DNA of 56,025 nucleotides from Nocardiopsis sp. MG754419. Lineage in GTDB: Bacteria > Actinomycetota > Actinomycetes > Streptosporangiales > Streptosporangiaceae. The stretch is taken from the NCBI RefSeq assembly GCF_018207095.1, contig NZ_QOCZ01000016.1, positions 1 to 56,025 on the forward strand, read 5' to 3'. The position numbers and the translations under genes were made by a program. Below, in pieces: positions 15,949 to 23,765 of this stretch; within the stretch, counting starts at the first letter, position 1, and every line of letters begins with the position of its first letter. Below the pieces are notes generated by a model that saw only the letters and a list, made by a program, of their open reading frames with translations, had not been told where the DNA came from and searched no databases.

Positions 15949-16254
15949 GGGAATCCTTCCGGGTGTCGTGCATTGCGGGCCCCGATCGGTGTCGCCGCGC
16001 GTTCGGGAGTGGGGCGGGTCCACGATCGGGGGTGCATCGGTCTCTGAGTCCTGTGGACCGTTGACCGACCTGAACTCCGCTACAGGCGCACGCGGGTGCG
16101 GGAGCGGGGCTCACGTCGACCCCCAGGCGGTCGGCCTCAGGCGCGCCGGGAAGGGCGGCGGGGCCGGGACTGGGCGGGTCCGTGGGTCGCGTCGAAGGCG
16201 ACGGGGAGGCACCGGGGCGCGACCGAGGCGGCCGGGTGCGCTGGAGGGGACCCG
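15949..16254. other. Intergenic region upstream of the exported protein
   Basis: About 305 bp. It must carry the promoter of the 15157-15948 gene, but I see no convincing hexamers, repeat or RNA gene. Confidence 0.4.
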
Positions 16255-17196
16255 CTAGTCGGGGGCGAAGGTGGGCTCGTCGGCGACCGCGGTGGGGACC
16301 GCGCGCAGGACGTGCCGGACGGCGCCGTCGAAGGCGGGCGCCGGGAGGGGGGTGCCCGCGGCGGGCAGGTGCGCCGCGAGGCCGGGTGCCGACGTTCCGG
16401 AGGCGGAGGAGGCACCGGTGAGGACGGCCAGGGAGCCGTCGAGGAAGGGGGCGTCGCCGGTGACGGCGGAGGACTCGCTCACGGTGGTCTCACGCGGTTC
16501 GGCGGGCGCGGCGGCCGTCGCGCCGGGGCCTCCCTCGGGCGTGACGGACGCGGTGTCCCGCGCCTGCGAGGCTTCCCCGGAGGTCCTGGACGTGGCGTCG
16601 GAACCGGGGGCGTGGTCCACCCGCCCTTCGGTCGCACCTTCGACGCCGTCGGGGCGTGCGTCCACCGTGCCGGTGATCTCGTCCACGGCCCGGTGCACCG
16701 GCGTGACCAGGTCGGCGTCGGGGACCTCGACCTCGGAGGCGACGGTCGCGGAGACCTCGCGCACCGTGTCGGTGGTCTCCCGGCCGGCCTTGGTGACGGT
16801 GTCGGTCAGTGGACGGGCGTACGCCGGGTCGACACGGTCGAGGCGCTCGACGGGCTCCAGGGACTCCTCGGGCACGACGGGTTCGACGGCCTGCGCGGGT
16901 TCGATCGCCTCGGCCACCTCGGCCGTCGTGTCGGCCATCGTCTCGACGCCGGCGTCGGACTCGGTGTCCGGTGCCCCCTCCACGAGGTCGACGGTGTCCG
17001 TGAGCGGGGCGTCCACCGCCACGGTGGCCCCGACGGGGGCGATCTCCTCCGCCTCGGCGTCGGAGGCGCCGAGGAGCCACCCGGCGGCCAGGACGCCGGT
17101 GAGCAGGCCGAGGAGGAACAGGGACCGACGCGGCGCGTCGGACGGCACGGTGGTACGCACGCCGGAGGCGTTCGCGAGACCGTGGAGTCCGGGCAC
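16255..17196 (-). CDS. Acidic, low-complexity exported or membrane-anchored protein
   Basis: A 313-residue protein from a GTG at 17196 with GGAAGGAA upstream. A single hydrophobic segment (RRSLFLLGLLTGVLAAGWLL, about residues 23-42) after a positively charged stretch is a signal peptide or anchor, followed by GASDAEAEE. The rest is rich in Val, Thr, Ala, Asp and Glu with repeated short acidic helices (TDTV, EVAEAIEPAQAVEPVVPEE) and no recognised domain. It resembles the neighbouring exported protein in composition, not in sequence. A very long upstream extension is arginine-rich and rejected. It may be a cell-surface protein; function unknown. Confidence 0.6.
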   Translation of the reverse strand: MPGLHGLANASGVRTTVPSDAPRRSLFLLGLLTGVLAAGWLLGASDAEAEEIAPVGATVAVDAPLTDTVDLVEGAPDTESDAGVETMADTTAEVAEAIEPAQAVEPVVPEESLEPVERLDRVDPAYARPLTDTVTKAGRETTDTVREVSATVASEVEVPDADLVTPVHRAVDEITGTVDARPDGVEGATEGRVDHAPGSDATSRTSGEASQARDTASVTPEGGPGATAAAPAEPRETTVSESSAVTGDAPFLDGSLAVLTGASSASGTSAPGLAAHLPAAGTPLPAPAFDGAVRHVLRAVPTAVADEPTFAPD

Positions 17197-17525
17197 CGGG
17201 GGTTCCTTCCACCTTGGGGACGGCGACGGCGCAGGGCCGACGAGGGTTCGGGGGCGGGGCGCCGGGCCTCGGCGCGGTCGGGGCCACGATCCACAGGGAC
17301 GTGGCGGGGACCGTTCCTGCGGGACGCACATCCGAGGACGCGTGTCCGAAAAGGCCTGAATTCGCTGCCCGAAACAGAAGCTAGCACGGAATACCCACCG
17401 GTTCGCAACCCATTCTCCCGATTTCTTCCCCTCGAATCCCGTCGGTGGCATTCGGACACGGAAAAGGGTCGGGACCGCCGTGCGGCACCCGACCCTCGTT
17501 CTTTTCTCCTCGACGGTCGTCCCGA
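17197..17525. promoter_or_regulatory. Intergenic region: promoter of exported protein, terminator of gntR
   Basis: The segment 17350-17440 is AT-richer than its surroundings and on the minus strand contains TTGCGA followed 19 bp later by TAGCTT, a weak promoter candidate for the exported protein. The hairpin at 17465-17496 belongs to the regulator gene upstream. Confidence 0.4.
17465..17496 (-). terminator. Terminator of the GntR gene
   Basis: AGGGTCGGG and its complement (9 bp) enclose a smaller GCCG/CGGC stem. On the minus strand it is followed by TTTTC. It lies 30 bp past the regulator stop. Confidence 0.7.
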
Positions 17526-18236
17526 TCACTCCACCGGGCCGCCCTCGGGGACCTCTCCGTCGCCCCCCACCGTCCCGTGCTCGCCGTTGATGCGTGTGAC
17601 CGTGTCGATCATGTGCGACTCGATCAGGGCGAGCAGGCGCTCCTCCTCGCCCTCGACGATCGCGTCCAGGATCCGCCGGTGCTCCTCCAGGAGCTCCTCC
17701 GGCTGCGGGTAGACGTCCTGCATCACCGTCAGGCACATGCGGGTCTCCACCAACAGCGTCTGGGCCATGCGCTCCAGGCGGGAGTTGCCCGAACAGCTGA
17801 CCAGGGTCCGGTGGAACTCCTGGTCGGCGTCGCTCATCTCGTCACGGTCCCCGTCGGCCGCGGCCTCCGCCAACCGGTCGACGGCGGGGGTGAGTCGGGC
17901 GAGGGCCTCACCGCGGTTCCCGCGCATGATGAGCTCGCACGCGGTGCGCTCCACCGCGAGTCGGGCGACGTAGACGTCCCGCACGTCGGCCGGGGTCAGT
18001 TCGCGCACGAACAGACCCCTGTGCCGTTCACTGCGGAGCAGCCCCTCCTGGACCAGACGCTGCATCGCCTCCCGGAGCGGCCCACGGCTCACCCCCAGCC
18101 GACCGGCGAGGTCGGCCTCACCGAGTTGGTCCCCCGGGGAGAGGGAGCCGTACATGATCGCCGACCGCAGTTGGTCGGCGATCAGCTCCGCGGTGGAGCG
18201 CCGTGGGACGGGTCTGAGTTGACCAGGGGCTGGCAT
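17526..18236 (-). CDS. GntR-family (FCD/FadR-type) transcriptional regulator
   Basis: A 236-residue repressor. Residues 10-80 form the winged helix (AELIADQLRSAIMYGSLSPG, LAGRLGVSRGPLREAMQRLVQEGLL). Residues 95-220 form an all-helical FCD ligand domain with the metal-binding set: Asp and His in DADQEFHRTL, His in LEEHRRIL and His in LIESHM. FCD regulators usually sense organic acids and release DNA on binding. It is the last gene of the minus-strand run from the DUF3830 gene. The motif GATTGTYGACAATC, found at three sites in the neighbourhood, is the best candidate for its operator (inference). Confidence 0.9.
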   Translation of the reverse strand: MPAPGQLRPVPRRSTAELIADQLRSAIMYGSLSPGDQLGEADLAGRLGVSRGPLREAMQRLVQEGLLRSERHRGLFVRELTPADVRDVYVARLAVERTACELIMRGNRGEALARLTPAVDRLAEAAADGDRDEMSDADQEFHRTLVSCSGNSRLERMAQTLLVETRMCLTVMQDVYPQPEELLEEHRRILDAIVEGEEERLLALIESHMIDTVTRINGEHGTVGGDGEVPEGGPVE

Positions 18237-18350
18237 GGGGTTCCCCTTCTCGGGACTCGGATCGGGTTCCTGACGGCGGTCGAGTCCTCGACCGCGGAGA
18301 TGGGGCCACGGACACGGGTGGACGAACCGGACACGGACCGGCCCCTGAGG

Positions 18351-19097
18351 TTAACGGGCGGCGAAGGCGTTCCGGACCGTGGAAGTCCCCGATCGGAACA
18401 GGTTTCCGGGGCCGGTGCGAGCACCGCAACGGCCGACCAGACGCAGGGCCTCCCAGATGCTGACCTGGTTGGCGGTGAGCACCGTCTTGCCCAGGAGCGC
18501 CTCCATGGGGTCGATGAGGTCGGCGCTGTGCAGGGCGGTGTCCGGCACCAGGACCACCTCGGCTCGGGGATGGTCGTTGGAGATGACGAAGTCGAGCGCG
18601 TCGTCGGGGTCCAGGTTCCCGACCTCGGCCGCCGTGGCGATGCCGTGGCTGGCCAGGGACATCACCGAGACGCCCGCGTCGCCCAGGAACTCCACGAAGC
18701 GCTGGGCAACGTCGTCGGGGTAGGTGGCGGCGATGGCGACCCGCGAGGCGCGCAACTGCCGTAGGGCGTGCACGAAGGCGAAGGAGGTGCTGGAGGCGGG
18801 GACGCCCACGACGTCCCGCACCCCCTGGACCTGGCGGCGGGCGCCCTCCCAACCGAACACGAAGCTGCCGCTGGTGCAGGCCCAGATCGCGGCCTCCACG
18901 TCCATGGCGGCGAGCTCCTGCGCTCCCTTGGCGAGGACGTCCTCACCCCCCACGTCGAGCAGGGCGTCCACGCGGTGGGCGTCCTCGCGCATGAGCGTGT
19001 GCACGAGGGGCAGTTCGACGTCGCCGAGCAGGCCGGCGAAGGCCTGGTAGTCGTCCTCGGCGCTGTGGCCTGGGTACAGGAATCCGACGCGGGTCAT
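18351..19097 (-). CDS. Asp/Glu-racemase-superfamily protein (maleate isomerase/AMDase-like), second Cys missing
   Basis: A 248-residue protein of the aspartate/glutamate racemase superfamily, close in layout to maleate cis-trans isomerases and arylmalonate decarboxylases. The first catalytic position is kept as WACTSGSFVFG (Cys74). The second, where isomerases have Cys-Thr, reads VPDTALHSADLI with Asp186 instead. The closing KTVLTANQVSIWEALRL matches the family. Loss of one Cys argues against two-base racemisation; decarboxylases of this fold keep only one Cys, though at the other position. The start ATG at 19097 has a strong CGAGGAGAG site. It lies 49 bp after its paralogue. Confidence 0.8.
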   Translation of the reverse strand: MTRVGFLYPGHSAEDDYQAFAGLLGDVELPLVHTLMREDAHRVDALLDVGGEDVLAKGAQELAAMDVEAAIWACTSGSFVFGWEGARRQVQGVRDVVGVPASSTSFAFVHALRQLRASRVAIAATYPDDVAQRFVEFLGDAGVSVMSLASHGIATAAEVGNLDPDDALDFVISNDHPRAEVVLVPDTALHSADLIDPMEALLGKTVLTANQVSIWEALRLVGRCGARTGPGNLFRSGTSTVRNAFAAR

Positions 19098-19146
19098 GTC
19101 TCTCCTCGGGTCCGGGGCGCCCTCCGGGGCGTGTGGTCGGCGGCCG

Positions 19147-20028
19147 TCATGCGGCACTGGGCGCGGCCACGTCGATCAGGCTCTGGCCGTGGGCGACGGC
19201 GTGATGCCCGGCCGCGCGCATGACCGCCCACATGGTGACCTGGTTGGCCGCTATGACGGGTTTACCCAGTTCCCGCTCCAAGGGCGCGATGATGTCGTAG
19301 GTGAGGACGTTGGTACAGCTGATGAACACCGCCTGGGCGTCCGGGCGGTCCACCTCGTGCACCGCGTGGGCGACCTCGGCGTAGGTGACCTTCCAGATGT
19401 GACTGAGCAGACCGAGGCCGACGCTGGAGGTGACACCGACGTCGTGTTCGGCGAGGTAGGACAGCAGGCGGTCGGTCACGCTGTCCACGTACGGGGTGAC
19501 CACCGCGATCCGGTCGGCGTCCAGGGTGCGCAGGGCGTCGATCAGGGCGCCCGAGGTGGTCACGGCCCGGGGTGCCCCGGCCGCCACCATGGTGTCGTGG
19601 AGGGCGCGTTGGCCCGCGGCCCCGTGCACGAAGCTGCCGGAGGCGCAGGCGTACCCGACGGCCCGGGGTTCGGGTGCCATGAGCGCCTTGACGGCGCGGG
19701 TCACCCCCTTGGCCTTGCTGAGAGCGGCGGCCTGGTCCACCGTCACCGGGACGTGGACGTAGGGGAGGCGGGTGACGTGCAACGAGACGTCGTCCGGCGT
19801 CCACCGCCACAGTTCGCGGTCGAGCGCGAAGTCGTAGGGCGCGATGACGCCCACTCCGGCCTGCCAGGGCGTCACGGCCGCCGCCGACAGTTCGACGACC
19901 TCCGGCGCGGTCACCTGTCCCGCCGGTCGCTCCGTCATCGTCGCCGGTTCCCCCGGCCCCGCAGGGACCGTCGGGGTCCTGTACTCGCGGTCGCCCTGGG
20001 GGGCCGATCCGGTTCCCTCGGTTCGCAT
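19147..20028 (-). CDS. Maleate isomerase-like Asp/Glu-racemase-superfamily enzyme
   Basis: A 293-residue paralogue of the downstream gene, with both active-site cysteines: YACASGSFVHG (Cys128) and AVFISCTNVLTYD (Cys238), then KPVIAANQVTMW. The two-Cys pattern is that of maleate cis-trans isomerases and related racemases. The first 45 residues are a proline-rich, variable lead; an internal ATG at residue 31 is possible, but GGGAGGTG precedes the ATG at 20028. It is part of an operon with the DUF3830 gene and the GntR regulator, under the operator at 20707. The substrate is unknown; a dicarboxylate or amide-derived acid is likely. Confidence 0.85.
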   Translation of the reverse strand: MRTEGTGSAPQGDREYRTPTVPAGPGEPATMTERPAGQVTAPEVVELSAAAVTPWQAGVGVIAPYDFALDRELWRWTPDDVSLHVTRLPYVHVPVTVDQAAALSKAKGVTRAVKALMAPEPRAVGYACASGSFVHGAAGQRALHDTMVAAGAPRAVTTSGALIDALRTLDADRIAVVTPYVDSVTDRLLSYLAEHDVGVTSSVGLGLLSHIWKVTYAEVAHAVHEVDRPDAQAVFISCTNVLTYDIIAPLERELGKPVIAANQVTMWAVMRAAGHHAVAHGQSLIDVAAPSAA

Positions 20029-20126
20029 CGGTCACTCACCTCCCGTTGATGTTCCGTGTTCAGACGTGACGGGTGTTTCGGATGTGCGCGCACGGCCCCA
20101 CGAAGCGGTGGGGCCCGGGCCGCCGA

Positions 20127-20621
20127 TCAGCGGTCGAGCCGCTCGTACAGAAGGCGTTCACCGACGCTGCCGGAGCGCCAGACGTCGTTGCAGGCCTCGG
20201 CCATGGCGGGCAGGTTCTCCACGACGGTGCCGAACACGTTGCCCGGGACCCAGCCCACGTCGCCGTTGAGCAGCAGGTTGTTGCGGCCGTAGAAGAGCGC
20301 GAGGTCGATGACCCCGGGCAGGTGGTCGATGCCCTTGTCCTCCTTGAACGAGCGGTCGAGCATGCCCGATTCGAAGGAGAAGTACACGAGGTCGCCCGGG
20401 ATCGGGGTCACGGTGGGGTTCTCCTGACCGGGTTCGGGGTCGGCGAACCGCGGCACCATCGTGTAGACCTCGTTGCGCGCGTACTTGGCGTGTTGGACGG
20501 CGTCGCCCTGGGGCAGTGCGTTCCACACCGCCTCACAGGTGCGGGGCGCGTCCTTGTCGAGGAGTTCGGCGACGCAGGAGACCCCGCGTCGGGCGAGCGT
20601 GACGGTCATGTACCTGGGCAA
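20127..20621 (-). CDS. DUF3830 family protein (cyclophilin-like fold)
   Basis: A 164-residue protein that I recognise as DUF3830: MPRYMTVTLARRGVSCVAEL, then LDKDAPRTCEAVWNALP, a central GDLVYFSFESGML and the C-terminal GNVFGTVVENLPAMAEAC. The family has a cyclophilin-like barrel and no established activity; from memory it tends to sit near racemase/isomerase and amidase genes, as here. The TTG at 20621 is preferred as the start because GAAGGGA lies 7 nt upstream and homologues begin with this M-x-R-Y segment; the ATG at 20609 is the alternative. It is the first gene of the minus-strand operon. Confidence 0.75.
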   Translation of the reverse strand: MPRYMTVTLARRGVSCVAELLDKDAPRTCEAVWNALPQGDAVQHAKYARNEVYTMVPRFADPEPGQENPTVTPIPGDLVYFSFESGMLDRSFKEDKGIDHLPGVIDLALFYGRNNLLLNGDVGWVPGNVFGTVVENLPAMAEACNDVWRSGSVGERLLYERLDR

Positions 20622-20706
20622 GTGCGATCCCTTCGGCGGGGCTTGCGAGATTCCTGGGAGACCGGCCCGGACGTGCCCTTCGGGCCGCAGAGGTCACGGC
20701 GCTGTT

Positions 20707-20720
20707 GATTGTCGACAATC
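20707..20720. promoter_or_regulatory. Candidate GntR/FCD operator, copy 2
   Basis: GATTGTCGACAATC is a perfect 14-bp palindrome 86 bp upstream of the DUF3830 gene start. It matches copy 1 at gabT/gabD except for the central pair. Confidence 0.75.
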
Positions 20721-20828
20721 TTACGATCAACCCTCCGGAGGAGGCAATAGACCTGCCCGGAGTCGGGTATCCCTGCAGTGCCGCCAGGGTCGCTAGGTGG
20801 GTCTTTGCCCAGGAACAGTCCTTTTGTG

Positions 20829-20842
20829 GATTGTTGACAATC
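20829..20842. promoter_or_regulatory. Candidate GntR/FCD operator, copy 3
   Basis: GATTGTTGACAATC, identical to copy 1, 90 bp upstream of the dehydrogenase start. With one more base on each side it is GGATTGT-TG-ACAATCC. It overlaps a likely -35 TTGACA. Confidence 0.75.
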
Positions 20843-20932
20843 CTATGCGCGCTCCTTAGCGTTTCCCGTGCAGGGCGAACCAGCATCCCCGACGGCACCG
20901 CACAACCCGTCGCAACCGGAAAGCTCACGCCA

Positions 20933-21970
20933 GTGAACCGTCCGCCCAGTTCCACCACCGTCTCCGCACCCGAGCGGCCCCGCCTGCTCGTCCTCCACGG
21001 AGAGGACCTGCCACCGGGGCACGAACGTCTCGACGACCACCCAGGACTGGGCGAGGTCGTCTACACCACCGCCGACGGCCTGTCCGCCGCACTGCCCGGC
21101 ACCGACGCCCTCCTGGTGTGGGACCTGTTCACCGAGGCGCTCGCCTCGTCCTGGCCCAAGGCCGACAGGTTGCGATGGGTGCACGCGGCCACCACCGGGG
21201 TGGACAACCTGATGTTCCCCGGTCTGGTCGAGGACGACGCGATCGTCACCAACTCCCGCGGGGTGTTCGACGAACACATCGCCGAGTACGTGCTCGGCCT
21301 GGTCATCGCCTTCGCCAAGGACCTCCACCGCACCTGGGAACTCCAGCAGGGCCACCGGTGGGAGCACCGGGAGACCGAGCGGGTCGCCGGCAAGCGCGCC
21401 CTGGTGGTCGGCACCGGACCCATCGGCCGGGCCATCGGACGCACCCTGTCCGCGGTCGGGATGAAGGTGTACGCCTCCGGCAGCCACGCCCGCGACGGCG
21501 ACCCCGACTTCGGCTCGGTGGTCGCCTCCAGCCTGGACCGACACGGCACCGACGGTGGCGCCACCCTGGTCGACGCGCTCCCCGAGGCCGACTACGTGAT
21601 CGTCGCGGCACCGCTGACCGACGCCACCCGCGGCCTGGTCGACCGACGCTTCCTCGACCTCATGAAACCCACCGCGCGACTGATCAACATCGCGCGCGGC
21701 CCCATCGTCGTCCAGTCCGACCTGGTCGGCGCGCTCGACCAGGGCGCGATCGCCGGAGCGGCCCTGGACGTCTTCGAACGGGAACCCCTCAAGGCCATCG
21801 ACCCGCTGTGGGGCCTGCCCGGGTCCATCGTCTCGCCGCACATGTCCGGTGACGTGGTCGGTTGGCGCGAGGACCTGCTGGAACTGTTCCTGGACAACCT
21901 CGCCCGTTACCTGGGCGGACGGGAACTGCGCAACGTCGTGGACAAGGACCGGGGCTACGTACCCGGCTGA
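20933..21970 (+). CDS. D-2-hydroxyacid dehydrogenase family protein
   Basis: A 345-residue NAD(P)-dependent dehydrogenase of the D-isomer 2-hydroxyacid class. The cofactor motif is VVGTGPIGRAIGRTL. The catalytic Arg is in INIARGPIV, the Glu in ALDVFEREPL and the His in VSPHMSGD, all in the expected order, so it should reduce a 2-oxoacid or oxidise a D-2-hydroxyacid. The start GTG at 20933 has GGAAAG 9 nt upstream; the frame is open further up through the operators, which cannot be coding. It lies 26 bp before the amidase gene in one transcription unit. Confidence 0.85.
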   Translation: MNRPPSSTTVSAPERPRLLVLHGEDLPPGHERLDDHPGLGEVVYTTADGLSAALPGTDALLVWDLFTEALASSWPKADRLRWVHAATTGVDNLMFPGLVEDDAIVTNSRGVFDEHIAEYVLGLVIAFAKDLHRTWELQQGHRWEHRETERVAGKRALVVGTGPIGRAIGRTLSAVGMKVYASGSHARDGDPDFGSVVASSLDRHGTDGGATLVDALPEADYVIVAAPLTDATRGLVDRRFLDLMKPTARLINIARGPIVVQSDLVGALDQGAIAGAALDVFEREPLKAIDPLWGLPGSIVSPHMSGDVVGWREDLLELFLDNLARYLGGRELRNVVDKDRGYVPG

Positions 21971-21996
21971 CCCCTCGCAGGACTTGGGAGGCTGAA

Positions 21997-23511
21997 GTGA
22001 CGATCCGTTCCGACCGGGCCGGGACCGAAGACGCGGGAACCACCATCGGTGGGGGCGCGGGCACAGCGGGGACCGACCCCGACGTTCCCCGAGCCCGCAC
22101 CGGCGCGCACACGGCCGCCGACCTGTCCGCGGAACAGCTGTTGAGCGCCTACTCCACCGGGGAGCTGTCCCCGGTGGAGGCGGTCGACTCCGTGCTCGAA
22201 CGCATCGAGCAGGACAACCCGGCGCTCAACGCGTTCTGTCTGGTCCGGCCGGAGGAGGCCAGGGAGGCGGCACGCGCCTCGGCCGAGCGGTGGCGACGGG
22301 GCGAACCCGCCGGCAGGCTCGACGGGGTGCCCGCCTCGGTCAAGGACATCCACCTGACCCGGGGGTGGCCGACCCTGAAGGGGTCGGTGACCTCCTCCCA
22401 GGAGGGCCCGTGGGAGGAGGACTCCCCCGTCGTGGCCCGCATGCGCGAGCACGGTGCGGTGTTCGTCGGCAAGACCACCACCCCCGAACTGGCGTGGAAG
22501 GGGGTCACCGACAACCCGCTGACCGGGGTGACCCGCAACCCCTGGGACCTGTCCACCACACCGGGCGGCTCCAGCGGCGGTTCCGCGGCGGCGATCGCCG
22601 CGGGGATGGGCCCCCTGTCCACCGGCACCGACGGGGGCGGGTCCATCCGTATCCCCGCGAGCTTCACGGGCATCTGCGGGATCAAGCCCACCTGGGGTCT
22701 GGTGCCCCACTACCCGGCGAGCCCGTTCGGATCCCTGGCGCACACCGGCCCGATGGCGCGCACGGTGGGCGACATGACGCTGATGCTGGACGTGATCTCC
22801 GGGTTCGACTCCCGCGACTGGATGGCGATGCCCACCCCGGGTCCCGGTCTGGCCGACGCCGGGCGCGGTGACGACCCGCGCGCACTGGTCCGGGGCATGC
22901 GGATCGCCTACAGCCCCACCCTCGGGGGACAGGACGTGGACCCGGAGGTGGCCGCCGCGGTCGCCGAGGCGGTCCGGGTGTTCGACGAACTCGGCGCCAA
23001 GGTGGAGGAGGCCGACCCGGGGCTGCCCGAGTCCGTGGAGGAGTTCCACGTGCTCTGGTACTCGGGGGCCGCCAAGGCCACCGAGAAGCTCACCGACCGC
23101 GAGCGGGACCTGCAGGATCCGGGGCTGCGGGAGATCGTCGAGCAGGGCCTGACCTACTCGGCACAGGACTACCTCACCGCCATGGCGCTGCGGATGGCCA
23201 TGGGCGCCCGGATGGGTCGCTTCCACGAGACCTACGACCTGCTGCTCACACCGACCATGCCGATCGTGGCCTTCGAGGCCGGGCTGGAGTCGCCGCCGGA
23301 GCTGTCCGGACGACGGTGGACCTCCTGGGCGGGGTTCAGCTACCCGTTCAACATGACCCAGCAGCCCGCGGCGACCGTGCCGTGCGGGTTCAGCGGATCG
23401 GGGCTGCCGATCGGGCTCCAGCTGGTCGGACCGCGCCACGCGGACGCACGGGTGCTGCGGGCCTGCCGGGCCTTCGAACTGGCGAGCCCGTGGGTCGGGC
23501 GACGCCCCTGA
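21997..23511 (+). CDS. Amidase-signature family hydrolase
   Basis: A 504-residue amidase that cleaves a carboxamide to acid and ammonia. The Ser-cisSer-Lys triad is visible: Lys in PASVKDIHLT, the Gly/Ser-rich block TPGGSSGGSAAAIAAGM and the nucleophile Ser in GTDGGGSIRIPASFTG. The signature region and the C-terminal PFNMTQQPAATVPCGF and GLPIGLQLVG fit the family. The start GTG at 21997 has TTGGGAGG upstream. The context (isomerases, DUF3830, hydroxyacid dehydrogenase, FCD regulator) suggests an amide or ring-opened amide as the nutrient, but the substrate cannot be read from the sequence. Confidence 0.88.
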   Translation: MTIRSDRAGTEDAGTTIGGGAGTAGTDPDVPRARTGAHTAADLSAEQLLSAYSTGELSPVEAVDSVLERIEQDNPALNAFCLVRPEEAREAARASAERWRRGEPAGRLDGVPASVKDIHLTRGWPTLKGSVTSSQEGPWEEDSPVVARMREHGAVFVGKTTTPELAWKGVTDNPLTGVTRNPWDLSTTPGGSSGGSAAAIAAGMGPLSTGTDGGGSIRIPASFTGICGIKPTWGLVPHYPASPFGSLAHTGPMARTVGDMTLMLDVISGFDSRDWMAMPTPGPGLADAGRGDDPRALVRGMRIAYSPTLGGQDVDPEVAAAVAEAVRVFDELGAKVEEADPGLPESVEEFHVLWYSGAAKATEKLTDRERDLQDPGLREIVEQGLTYSAQDYLTAMALRMAMGARMGRFHETYDLLLTPTMPIVAFEAGLESPPELSGRRWTSWAGFSYPFNMTQQPAATVPCGFSGSGLPIGLQLVGPRHADARVLRACRAFELASPWVGRRP

Positions 23512-23518
23512 ACCCCTT

Positions 23519-23547
23519 CTCCCCGGGGGCCCGCGGCCCCCGGGGAG
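23519..23547 (+). terminator. Terminator of the dehydrogenase-amidase operon
   Basis: A perfect 13-bp stem (CTCCCCGGGGGCC and its complement) with a 3-nt loop, 7 bp after the amidase stop. Confidence 0.85.
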
Positions 23548-23646
23548 CACTGTGGCGAAACGGTGATCTCGGCACGAACGGTGTCACTTCCGCACCACTC
23601 GTGAGCAGGGTCTTTTCCGCGTCCGACCGCCTTTTTGGCCGGTTAC

Positions 23647-23660
23647 GGGACCTTCGGCCG
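23647..23660. promoter_or_regulatory. Weak Dos-box-like sequence upstream of the DevR-like gene
   Basis: GGGACCTTCGGCCG resembles the core of the mycobacterial DosR box (GGGACTTNNGNCC type) with a few mismatches. It lies about 105 bp upstream of the start. Suggestive of autoregulation only. Confidence 0.35.
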
Positions 23661-23765
23661 GGCAGTTTGGTGGCCTAAGACCCCCGATGCACCTCTCACA
23701 CGTATTAACGTCTTCCTCGGAGTGGTGTCGCGATCACGCGGACGTGAGGAGAGGGAGGACCGATC

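Larger units (their letters stand above)
20622..20932. promoter_or_regulatory. Divergent promoter region of the amidase/isomerase locus
   Basis: A 311-bp intergenic region with two copies of the GATTGTYGACAATC motif 122 bp apart, one nearer each divergent start. On the plus strand the second copy contains TTGACA, with TAGCGT 15 bp further on. Composition is less GC-rich than the flanking genes. Confidence 0.65.

Noticed and set aside
14710..16047. Plus-strand frame across the exported protein gene
   Set aside because: Shadow of the minus-strand V/D-rich coding region; no ribosome site and an implausible Gly/Val/Asp pattern.
17526..23511. Ectoine/hydroxyectoine degradation locus, because EutA is also of the racemase fold and gabT/gabD are in the regulon
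   Set aside because: The ectoine hydrolase and deacetylase genes (eutD, eutE) and the EutB/EutC enzymes are absent, and the regulator is FCD-type, not the MocR/EnuR type.
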